A stretch of 64,000 nucleotides of DNA from Planctomycetota bacterium (GTDB taxonomy: Bacteria > Planctomycetota > MHYJ01 > JACQXL01 > JACQZI01): the NCBI GenBank assembly GCA_016207825.1, contig JACQZI010000023.1, forward strand, positions 124,001 to 188,000, given 5' to 3'. Under the pieces are notes generated by a model. That model was not told the origin of the DNA and ran no database searches. It saw only the letters and a list, made by a program, of their open reading frames with translations. Shown here piece by piece: positions 9,884 to 17,086 of the stretch. A program made the position numbers and the translations under genes. How positions within the stretch are numbered: the stretch's first letter is position 1; each line of letters opens with the position of its first letter.

Positions 9884-10510
9884 ATGAGATTGTTACTGAT
9901 TCGTCACGGAGAGATCGATTTCAACCGCCAGGCGCGTTACTGCGGCATTACCGATGCCCCATTGAATAAGCACGGCATTGCCCAGGCAAGGGACCTCCGG
10001 TCATTCTTCAGCAAAGAGAAAGTGGACGCCGTTTATTGCAGTCCGCTTACAAGGACTAAACAGACCGCGCGGATTCTTTTCGGGCGGCGGCGCATCACTC
10101 TCGAACCGGCCCTCAAAGAGATTAACTTCGGCAAGATGGAATGCATGTCCGTAAAAGAGGTGAAAGAAAAGCATCCGGTCTTTTACCGCACCTGGCTCAC
10201 CAATCTTAACACCGCCAAGGCGCCGGGAGGAGAAAGTGTTAACCAATGCCGAAAGCGCGTCTGGAAATTCATCAATTCGCTTATCAGGAACAGGAAAAAT
10301 GCCCATAAAACCATCGCGCTTGTCATGCACGGCGGCCCGATTAAAATCTGGATAAGCGATATCATGAAATGCGGGAAAGACGGATTCTGGATGTTCCATC
10401 CGGAGCCGGCTTCGGTTACTACCGTGGAATATGATAAGGGCAGATTCTGCCTTTTAGGGAGGAACTTTTATTATGCGAAAAACTATCCGGGCTTCGGCTG
10501 GAGGCCGTGA
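9884..10510 (+). CDS. cobC: Histidine phosphatase, probable alpha-ribazole-5'-phosphate phosphatase
   Basis: A 208-residue histidine phosphatase. The phospho-acceptor motif LIRHGEIDFN lies at residues 5-14; further active-site residues are in YCSPLTRTKQTA, the catalytic Glu in KEINFGKMECM and the second His in VMHGGPIKIW. As the first gene behind a cobalamin riboswitch and before cobU-cobT-cobS, it most likely removes the phosphate of alpha-ribazole phosphate (or of cobalamin phosphate) in nucleotide-loop assembly. The family also includes phosphoglycerate mutases, so the symbol rests on context. Confidence 0.85.
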   Translation: MRLLLIRHGEIDFNRQARYCGITDAPLNKHGIAQARDLRSFFSKEKVDAVYCSPLTRTKQTARILFGRRRITLEPALKEINFGKMECMSVKEVKEKHPVFYRTWLTNLNTAKAPGGESVNQCRKRVWKFINSLIRNRKNAHKTIALVMHGGPIKIWISDIMKCGKDGFWMFHPEPASVTTVEYDKGRFCLLGRNFYYAKNYPGFGWRP

Positions 10511-10588
10511 TATATTAAACAACAGGATTAAACTGATAAAACGGAATTGACCAATCTGTTTAATCATATCTAATAATAGAAGGATTTT

Positions 10589-10999
10589 ATGCAACACAAA
10601 GCGAAAGAGGGTCTTATTTATGAAGAGTTAACACACAAAATCATTGGCGCGGCTATGGAAGTCCACCGTGAACTCGGACCGGGATTTATCGAGAAAACAT
10701 ACGAAAACGCCCTGATTATAGAATTGAAAGAGCGAGGAATCCCCGCGCAAACACAGAAGAAAATAACGGTGCACTATAAAAACCATCTTGTCGGTGAGCA
10801 TCTTATTGATATTCTGGTGGACGAGAAAGTAATCCTGGAACTGAAAGCGGTTGAAGAACCGGGCAAAGCGCATGAAGCCCAATTAATATCATATTTGAAA
10901 GCGGCTAATATTAAAATAGGATTGCTTATAAACTTTTCAAAGGAGTCGCTGGATTGGAAACGGATTATGCTGAAGGATAATCTTTCCGTAAAGCATTAA
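10589..10999 (+). CDS. GxxExxY family protein
   Basis: A 136-residue member of the GxxExxY family, named from the motif seen here as GPGFIEKTYENAL (about residues 31-43). Other shared parts are LIDILVDEKVILELKAV, which looks like a PD-(D/E)XK-type D...ExK pattern, and the end LLINFSKESLDWKRI. Function is unknown; a nuclease fold has been suspected for such proteins. It interrupts the B12 operon between cobC and cobU and is flanked by inverted copies of an AACAACaGGATTaAACTGAT word, so it looks like an inserted accessory cassette. The start has a modest AGAAGGA ribosome site. Confidence 0.85.
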   Translation: MQHKAKEGLIYEELTHKIIGAAMEVHRELGPGFIEKTYENALIIELKERGIPAQTQKKITVHYKNHLVGEHLIDILVDEKVILELKAVEEPGKAHEAQLISYLKAANIKIGLLINFSKESLDWKRIMLKDNLSVKH

Positions 11000-11038
11000 T
11001 TAAATCAGCTTAATCAGTTAAATCCAGTTGTTAAAATT

Positions 11039-11581
11039 ATGAAAAAAGTAACATTAATACTGGGTGGCGCCCGTAGCGGGAAAAGCCACCACGCCGTGGA
11101 GATGGCCAAGCAAATTAACAAGCGCACAGTATTCCTGGCAACCCTGGAATTCCATGACGCGGAAATGGATGAGCGGATAAAACTCCATAGAAAACACCGT
11201 CCGGCTGAATGGCAGACCGTCGAGGAAGGCAAATACATAGATAAAATACTTTTTAACCTGAAAGGACTTTGCGACGTGGTGATAATAGACTGTGTGACCA
11301 ATCTTGTCTCCAACCTTTTGATAGAATTGGATGATGAGGATAAAGTCGTGGAAGAAATTAAAAGTATCGTGCAAGTAATGTCCGATATGGATTGCCATAT
11401 AATACTGGTCTCTAACGAGGTCGGCGAAGGAATCGTGCCGGAAACACCGCTGGGCCGGGAATTCCGCGATATCGCCGGCATGGTAAACCAGCTGATTGCC
11501 AAGCACGCTGATGAAGTGATTCTTATGTGCGCCGGGATACCCCTGTGCATAAAAGGCGGAAAAAAGAATGAGCCTGCTTGA
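11039..11581 (+). CDS. cobU: Adenosylcobinamide kinase / adenosylcobinamide-phosphate guanylyltransferase
   Basis: A 180-residue CobU/CobP. Visible are the P-loop LILGGARSGKSHHAVEMA, the HRKHRPAEWQTVEE segment holding the guanylylated His region, IDCVTNLVSNLL (Walker B like) and VSNEVGEGIVPETPLGREFRDIAG. It phosphorylates adenosylcobinamide and transfers GMP to give adenosyl-GDP-cobinamide, the entry step for salvaged cobinamide. It overlaps cobT by 14 bp, indicating translational coupling. Confidence 0.97.
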   Translation: MKKVTLILGGARSGKSHHAVEMAKQINKRTVFLATLEFHDAEMDERIKLHRKHRPAEWQTVEEGKYIDKILFNLKGLCDVVIIDCVTNLVSNLLIELDDEDKVVEEIKSIVQVMSDMDCHIILVSNEVGEGIVPETPLGREFRDIAGMVNQLIAKHADEVILMCAGIPLCIKGGKKNEPA

Positions 11582-12653
11582 TACGGCCATAAGCAAAATA
11601 GGCGGATTGGATAATGCGGCAATGGCGCGCGCCCGGAAGCGGCTTGATAATTTAACAAAACCGCAAGGGAGCCTGGGCAGGCTGGAAGAACTCGCCAAAC
11701 AAATCACTGGAATTACCGGGAAAGAAAACCCGCCGCTTAAAGACAAAGTTATCGTCACCATGGCCGGCGACCACGGCATAACCGAGGAAAAAGTGAGCGC
11801 TTACCCTAAAGAAGTAACGCCCCAGATGGTTTATAATTTCCTCTCCGGCGGCGCGGCAATCAATGTCCTGGCAAGGCAGGCCGGCGCAAGGGTGGTTGTC
11901 GTGGATATGGGGGTTGCTACGAAAATACAAGCTCAACAGTTCAATAGTTCAATGGTTCAAGGGTTAAGATTTAAGGATTGTAAAATTGGATTAGGAACAA
12001 AGAACTTTGCCAAAGGCGCGGCAATGACCAAAGAAGAAGCGATTCTGTCTATAGAAAAAGGAATCGCTGTCTTTGAAGAAGAATTCCGCAAAGGGCTTGA
12101 TATCTTGGGGACAGGTGATATGGGCATTGGGAACACCACCCCGAGCGCCGCGATTATTTCGGTCATCTCCGGCAAGCCGGTTGATAAGATAGCCGGACGC
12201 GGCACAGGACTTAACGATACCGGGCTTTTACATAAAATCGCGGTTATTAAAAAAGGGATAAAGATTAACAAGCCCAATCCGCGCGATGCGATTGATGTCC
12301 TGGCGAAAGTCGGCGGATTTGAAATCGGCGGGCTTACCGGCGTAATATTGGCCGGGGCGGCGCATCGGGTTCCGGTTGTTATAGACGGATTTATTTCCAC
12401 CGCCGCAGCGATGCTTGCGGTTAAATTAGCGCCAAAGTCCAAAGATTTCCTCATCTCCAGCCATTGCTCGGCGGAAAACGGGCATAAATGCGCACTTGAA
12501 TACATGGGAATGAGGCCGTTGCTGGATTTAAACATGCGGCTGGGTGAAGGCACGGGCGCGGCGCTGGCGATGAGCCTGGCCGAAAGCGCTATCAGGATTA
12601 TGACGGAAATGGCGACATTTGATAGCGCAGGGGTGGCAAAGAAAAACAAGTAG
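11568..12653 (+). CDS. cobT: Nicotinate-nucleotide--dimethylbenzimidazole phosphoribosyltransferase
   Basis: A 361-residue CobT with the expected landmarks TKPQGSLGRLEELA, MAGDHGITEEKVSAYP, GDMGIGNTTPSAA and, near the end, the catalytic-Glu region HCSAENGHKCALEYMG. It makes alpha-ribazole phosphate from a benzimidazole base and NaMN. At about residues 121-133 the protein reads QAQQFNSSMVQGLRF, encoded by the tandem word CAGTTCAATAGTTCAATGG at 11935-11955. This is an in-frame repeat insertion of roughly nine residues in a surface loop just before the conserved GLGTKNFAKGAAMT. The catalytic core looks intact. Confidence 0.97.
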   Translation: MSLLDTAISKIGGLDNAAMARARKRLDNLTKPQGSLGRLEELAKQITGITGKENPPLKDKVIVTMAGDHGITEEKVSAYPKEVTPQMVYNFLSGGAAINVLARQAGARVVVVDMGVATKIQAQQFNSSMVQGLRFKDCKIGLGTKNFAKGAAMTKEEAILSIEKGIAVFEEEFRKGLDILGTGDMGIGNTTPSAAIISVISGKPVDKIAGRGTGLNDTGLLHKIAVIKKGIKINKPNPRDAIDVLAKVGGFEIGGLTGVILAGAAHRVPVVIDGFISTAAAMLAVKLAPKSKDFLISSHCSAENGHKCALEYMGMRPLLDLNMRLGEGTGAALAMSLAESAIRIMTEMATFDSAGVAKKNK

Positions 12654-12728
12654 CGCGCAGTGAGTAGTGAGTAGAGAGGGATAATTCCTCGCTGCTCGTT
12701 GCTCGCTACCGGCTACTGGATATAAGAT

Positions 12729-13484
12729 ATGAAATCGTTGCTAATTGCTATACAATTTCTTACCAGATTACCGATTCGCATCAAAGAAGTTAAGCCGGAA
12801 GACCACGCGCGGTCGATGATGTGGTTCCCTTTGGCTGGAATCTTTATCGGACTGGTTCTGGCATTAATCGCTTATGAATCATTCCTGTATAATCTGCCGG
12901 GCTCCATTACGGCGGCTTTGATTATCCTGGCAATGGTTATCATTACCGGCGGACTGCATCTGGACGGATTAAGCGATACCTGCGACGGATTCTACGCCGG
13001 CAAAGACCGGGAAGATATTTTGCGGATTATGCGCGACCCTCATACCGGCGCCATGGGGATTATCGGAATCGTCACGGTGCTTTTGCTGAAATACGCTGTC
13101 TTAGCAGAACTCGTATCTTCGCTTCCGTTCCGCCCGCTATACATCTCTCTGGCAATTGCGCCCATGATAAGCCGGTGGGGAATGGTTATGGCATCAAGCA
13201 TCTCTCCCGCGGCGCGCGAGGACGGAAAACTCCTGCCTTTTATACAACACCTGCGCGTCAAGCACTGGCTTATCGCGACCATGCTTACATATATTATCGC
13301 TATTGGGCTATTGGGAAACCACGGCTTCGTGCTTTGCATGATCGGATTAGGCGCTGTGGTTATCGGCGTCATTTATTTCCGGCAGAGAATCGGCGGCGTT
13401 ACCGGCGATACACTGGGCGCGTTAAATGAAGTTATCGAGTTAATCGTCTTGTTCAGTATTTATATGATGTATAGAATATGCTAA
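12729..13484 (+). CDS. cobS: Adenosylcobinamide-GDP ribazoletransferase (cobalamin synthase)
   Basis: A 251-residue polytopic inner-membrane protein. It has the CobS signature FLTRLPI at residue 11, the metal-binding GGLHLDGLSDTCDGFYAG (about 78-95) and KDREDILRIMRDPHTGAMG. It joins GDP-cobinamide to alpha-ribazole (phosphate), finishing the lower loop. The 75-bp gap from cobT is filled by word repeats (AGTGAGTAGTGAGTAG and CTGCTCGTTGCTCGCTAC). It overlaps btuF by 7 bp. Confidence 0.96.
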   Translation: MKSLLIAIQFLTRLPIRIKEVKPEDHARSMMWFPLAGIFIGLVLALIAYESFLYNLPGSITAALIILAMVIITGGLHLDGLSDTCDGFYAGKDREDILRIMRDPHTGAMGIIGIVTVLLLKYAVLAELVSSLPFRPLYISLAIAPMISRWGMVMASSISPAAREDGKLLPFIQHLRVKHWLIATMLTYIIAIGLLGNHGFVLCMIGLGAVVIGVIYFRQRIGGVTGDTLGALNEVIELIVLFSIYMMYRIC

Positions 13485-14419
13485 AAGTTTCAAGTTTCAA
13501 GTTAGAAGTTGCAAGGACCTTCGTGGTTTTCTGTCTTTACTTGCTCACTGTTAATTGTTCATTGTTAATTTGCGTGTCTTGCTCCAGAGAAAAACCCGCT
13601 CTGCCGGCAAGCGGACCGACTATCACGGATGCCACGGGAACAGCGGTTCCCTTAAACCCGCCGCCAACGCGGATAATATCGCTGGCGCCATCCATCACCC
13701 AAAATATCTATACGCTCGGGGCTGGAGATAAATTAATCGGGGTAACCACCTACTGCAAACTGCCCCAAGGCGAAAACAAGGCGCGAATCGGGAACGTCTG
13801 GGAGCAGGATATAGAAAAAGTCCTCCAGCTAAAACCGGATTTAATACTGGCCACCAAGGAAATAAACCAATCCGAACCCGTCAATAAGCTGAGAAGTTAC
13901 GGATTGCGCGTATTTGCCTTCCCGGAGGTGAAGACGTGGGAAGACATCAAGAACGAATTCGCCTTAACAGGAAAGTTTTTAGGCAAGGAAGAAATAGTCC
14001 AACAATTATTAAAGGAATATGAACTAAAACTAAAAAGTATTGAAATACAAAAACTCAGCACTTCTTCTGAGCAACCCACTGTTTTTATCCAACAATCGGA
14101 ACAGTTTCATACAGTAGGTAAAGACACTTTTATAGATGCGGCTATTAATTATGCGGGGACATTGAATGTTGCTTGGAATACCATAGGACGCTGGCCAATG
14201 CTTAGCATAGAGGAAATAATAAAACAAGACCCTGATTTAATCCTAATCTCAACCATGGGCGAAGCGACCGCGCAGGCGCTGGAAAACTGGAAAAGGTATC
14301 CGTCGCTCAAAGCCGTTAAGAATAATAAAATAATCGTGATAGATGCGGATATCTGCTGCCAGGCGACACCAGATAGCTTTATTAAACTGGTAGAGATAAT
14401 TTCGGAAAATATAAAATGA
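13478..14419 (+). CDS. btuF: Cobalamin/corrinoid-binding periplasmic protein (BtuF type)
   Basis: A 313-residue ABC-transporter binding protein of the helical-backbone (Peripla_BP_2) type: RIISLAPSITQNIYTLGAGDKLIGVTTYC, then IEKVLQLKPDLILA, EQPTVFIQQ and SIEEIIKQDPDLILIS. A hydrophobic leader ends LLICVSC, a probable lipoprotein Cys. The leader region (13481-13576) is built almost wholly from repeat words such as AAGTTTCAAGTTTCAAG and TGTTAATTGTTCATTG, so the signal peptide appears recruited from repeat DNA. It overlaps cobS by 7 bp and btuC by 4 bp. It delivers corrinoid to BtuCD. Confidence 0.92.
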   Translation: MLKVSSFKLEVARTFVVFCLYLLTVNCSLLICVSCSREKPALPASGPTITDATGTAVPLNPPPTRIISLAPSITQNIYTLGAGDKLIGVTTYCKLPQGENKARIGNVWEQDIEKVLQLKPDLILATKEINQSEPVNKLRSYGLRVFAFPEVKTWEDIKNEFALTGKFLGKEEIVQQLLKEYELKLKSIEIQKLSTSSEQPTVFIQQSEQFHTVGKDTFIDAAINYAGTLNVAWNTIGRWPMLSIEEIIKQDPDLILISTMGEATAQALENWKRYPSLKAVKNNKIIVIDADICCQATPDSFIKLVEIISENIK

Positions 14420-15411
14420 ATCGTTTAATATTCTTTGTTTTAATCATTTTAGCAATCCTAAGCTCTGTTATCGCACTGCGGGTGGGAAGCGGGGCAATAA
14501 GCTGGCAGGAATTCTGGCAGGCGCTTTTCAATCCTTCCGAATCGAGCGCCGCGCAGATGATACTATGGATGCACCGCCTGCCCAGGATTCTGGCCGCATT
14601 ATTAATCGGCGCCGGATTATCGGTGAGCGGATGCGTCCTGCAGGGCCTCTTAAGAAATCCCTTGGCTGAACCTTATACGCTGGGTATTTCCGGAGGCGCG
14701 GCGTTAGGAGCAACCGCGGGCATACTCATTATCCCGGGATTCCTTGGTGCGTGGTCGCTTCCCTTTGCCGCATTTGCCGGCGCGGCTTTGGTCAGCGCCT
14801 TGGTTTACATGATTGCCGGACAGCACCGCTTTTCCGTTATCGGGCTCGTTCTGGCAGGCGTAATCCTGAGCTTTATCTCATCATCACTTGTCCTTTTGAT
14901 ATTCAGCCTGATTAACCCGATAGAAATAAATTCCATTTTATTCTGGCTTATCGGGAATCTTTCTTCGCTGAGGCCGGAAATGCTTCATGTGATTCCTTTC
15001 TTTATCACCATCGGGATTATCCTGCTCTATTTATTCGGGCGGGAGCTGGACGCCATGTCTTTGGGAGACGAAAAGGCGTTTCATCTTGGAGTGAATACGA
15101 TTACGGTCCGTAAGTGGTTGTTTATTATCACCTCACTGGTTGTGGGCGGGTGCATCGCTACGGCCGGGATGATTGGTTTTGTCGGGTTAATCATCCCACA
15201 TCTTATGCGGTTGATAATCGGGCCGAAGCACCGCCCGCTAATCGTAGCAAGCGCCCTGGCCGGAGCCGCGTTTCTGGTGATTTGCGACACAATAGCCCGG
15301 ACACTTTTGAGCAGTTACGGACAGGAACTGCCCGTGGGCGTGGTGACAGGCATTATCGGCGGAATGTTTTTCTTGTTATTCCTGATGAAACGGAAATTGA
15401 ATTACCAATAA
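14416..15411 (+). CDS. btuC: Corrinoid ABC transporter permease (FecCD family)
   Basis: A 331-residue FecCD/BtuC permease with about ten membrane helices. Signatures are HRLPRILAALLIGAGLSVSG, QGLLRNPLAEPYTLGISGGA, the cytoplasmic LGVNTITVRKW and GFVGLIIPHLMRLIIGPKHR (the coupling helix contacting BtuD), and ELPVGVVTGIIGGMFFLLFL at the end. It starts inside the btuF stop (4-bp overlap) and precedes btuD by 6 bp, so the three are one transporter. Confidence 0.96.
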   Translation: MNRLIFFVLIILAILSSVIALRVGSGAISWQEFWQALFNPSESSAAQMILWMHRLPRILAALLIGAGLSVSGCVLQGLLRNPLAEPYTLGISGGAALGATAGILIIPGFLGAWSLPFAAFAGAALVSALVYMIAGQHRFSVIGLVLAGVILSFISSSLVLLIFSLINPIEINSILFWLIGNLSSLRPEMLHVIPFFITIGIILLYLFGRELDAMSLGDEKAFHLGVNTITVRKWLFIITSLVVGGCIATAGMIGFVGLIIPHLMRLIIGPKHRPLIVASALAGAAFLVICDTIARTLLSSYGQELPVGVVTGIIGGMFFLLFLMKRKLNYQ

Positions 15412-15417
15412 TCTAAT

Positions 15418-16206
15418 ATGTTAGAAGTAAATAATTTAACTTCCGGTTATTCCGGCGCGGCCAAAGTGGTCGAAGATATCACTTTCCGGGTATTGCCGGG
15501 CGAGGTGGTCGGGATAATCGGCCCGAACGGAGCCGGGAAAACCACCCTTTTTAGAGCGCTCACCCGCTTATTAAAACCGTGGGCGGGTGAAATCCGCTAT
15601 CGCGGAAAGAACATCCAGGAAATCCCGATAAAAGAGCTGGCGCAGTTGATAGCGGTCCTGCCGCAGAATCTGCCTTTGGCATTTTCCTTTACGGTAAAGG
15701 ATTTCGTGCTGATGGGACGCCTGCCCCACATGGGCATGTGGCAGAACTTACGGGAAAGAGACCGCGCAATCGCCACGGATATGATGCGCCTGACGGAAAT
15801 AGAAACTCTCGCCGAACGATATGTCACAGAATTATCAGGCGGTGAATTACAGCGCGTTATGCTCGCCCAGGCCTTGACGCAGGAACCGGAATTATTGTTG
15901 CTGGATGAGCCGACTTCACACCTGGATATCGGGCACCAGGTGGAAATAATGGATATGATTACGCATCTTAAGGCAGAAAAGAATCTGACTATACTAATGG
16001 TTTTGCATGACTTGAACCTGGCCGCCTTGTATTGCGACAGGTTAATACTTTTGAATAACGGCAAAATACATTCAAGCGGGACGCCGAGCGAGGTATTAAC
16101 CTATCAGAATATAGAAGCTGTTTACAAAACGGTCGTGGTGGTAAAGGAAAACCCGATTACCCAACGGCCGCATGTGCTTTTGATACCGAAGGAGCGGTGG
16201 AAATAA
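15418..16206 (+). CDS. btuD: Corrinoid ABC transporter ATPase
   Basis: A 262-residue ABC ATPase with Walker A GPNGAGKTTLFRAL (about residue 35), Q-loop VLPQNLPLAF, signature LSGGELQRVMLAQAL, Walker B LLLLDEPTSHLD and H-loop LMVLHDLNLAA. It powers BtuC/BtuF import. It is followed by a 74-bp spacer made of TTTAAAGG and TTTTGAACC words before the Dph6-like gene. Confidence 0.96.
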   Translation: MLEVNNLTSGYSGAAKVVEDITFRVLPGEVVGIIGPNGAGKTTLFRALTRLLKPWAGEIRYRGKNIQEIPIKELAQLIAVLPQNLPLAFSFTVKDFVLMGRLPHMGMWQNLRERDRAIATDMMRLTEIETLAERYVTELSGGELQRVMLAQALTQEPELLLLDEPTSHLDIGHQVEIMDMITHLKAEKNLTILMVLHDLNLAALYCDRLILLNNGKIHSSGTPSEVLTYQNIEAVYKTVVVVKENPITQRPHVLLIPKERWK

Positions 16207-16280
16207 CCGTTTAAAGGTTTAAGGGTTCAAGAGTTTAAAGGATTATCTTTTGAACCTTTAAACTATTAAACTTTTGAACT

Positions 16281-16985
16281 ATGTATATATCATCGTGGAG
16301 CGGCGGAAAAGACAGTTGCTTGGCTTGTTATAAAGCAATCCAGTCCGGTTATAGGATTTCGCATCTGGTAAACTTTATCTCGGCTGAGTTTAAACGGGTC
16401 AGCTTCCACGGCACGCCGGCAAAGTTGGTCCAAAGGCAAGCGGATGCTATCGGAATCCCTTTATTGCAGAAAGAGGCCCATCCCGAAGACTACGAGCCAT
16501 CTTTTAAGGAAGCGGTTAACCAATTGCGAATGGCGAATGGCGAATGGGGAATTAAAAATTCCGAATCCCGAATCCCCAATTCCGCACTTGAGGGCATGGT
16601 TTTCGGTGATATTTATCTGCAGGAACACCGGCAATGGACAACGCGCGTCTGCAACGAACTCGGCATACAAGCAATAGAGATGCTCTGGGGCATGCGTACG
16701 GAAGATATACTGGATGAATTCATCGGCCTTGGATTCAAATCGCTTATCATTTCCGCCAAGGCATCGCTTATTGGCAAGGAATGGGTCGGTAAACTAATCA
16801 GCCATGAATTCATAAACTATCTTAAAAATGAAAAGCCCCATGTGGACATCTGCGGGGAAAACGGGGAATACCACACGTTCGTATTTGACGGGCCGTTATT
16901 CAAGAAACCTGTAAAGGTTGCAAAACAGGAGGTGATAGAAAAAGAAACGCCTTATGGCAAATGGTATTTTTTGGATATGGAATAA
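16281..16985 (+). CDS. Dph6-like (MJ0570-related) ATP-pyrophosphatase of B12 operons
   Basis: A 234-residue PP-loop adenylating enzyme: SSWSGGKDSCLACYKA at residues 3-18 is the ATP-binding SGGKDS loop, and GMVFGDIYLQEHRQW, MLWGMRTEDILDEF and GENGEYHTFVFDGP match the diphthine-ammonia ligase relatives. In bacteria such proteins often sit beside B12 ABC transporters and have been suggested to help corrinoid use or amidation; the reaction is unproven. Residues about 82-103 (RMANGEWGIKNSESRIPNS) are encoded by the repeat words GGCGAATGGCGAATGG and CCGAATCCCGAATCCCC at 16521-16584, an in-frame insertion of about 20 residues in a loop. Confidence 0.85.
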   Translation: MYISSWSGGKDSCLACYKAIQSGYRISHLVNFISAEFKRVSFHGTPAKLVQRQADAIGIPLLQKEAHPEDYEPSFKEAVNQLRMANGEWGIKNSESRIPNSALEGMVFGDIYLQEHRQWTTRVCNELGIQAIEMLWGMRTEDILDEFIGLGFKSLIISAKASLIGKEWVGKLISHEFINYLKNEKPHVDICGENGEYHTFVFDGPLFKKPVKVAKQEVIEKETPYGKWYFLDME

Positions 16986-16988
16986 TCA

Positions 16989-17034
16989 AATCTGCCGGCG
17001 TCCCGACGTATGTCGGGACTTTGCCCGGCCGGCA
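16989..17034. repeat. Nested GC-rich palindrome between the Dph6-like gene and btuB
   Basis: TGCCGGC ... GCCGGCA encloses GTCCCGAC-GTAT-GTCGGGAC, giving two nested stems. No T-run follows, so it is a dispersed repeat or RNA-processing hairpin and not a classic terminator. The inner GTCGGGAC word recurs in the rsmE insertion at 59357. Confidence 0.65.
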
Positions 17035-17086
17035 TGATTTAGTTTTTAGATATTAAAACAGAATAGTTTTAAGAAAGGGATATATC

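Noticed and set aside
10589-10999. GxxExxY gene as a B12-pathway enzyme
   Set aside because: The family occurs in many unrelated contexts and the gene is flanked by inverted repeat words, so its position in the operon is better explained by insertion.
16986-17086. A second cobalamin riboswitch directly before btuB
   Set aside because: Only a nested palindrome is present; none of the aptamer core words occur in these 100 bases.
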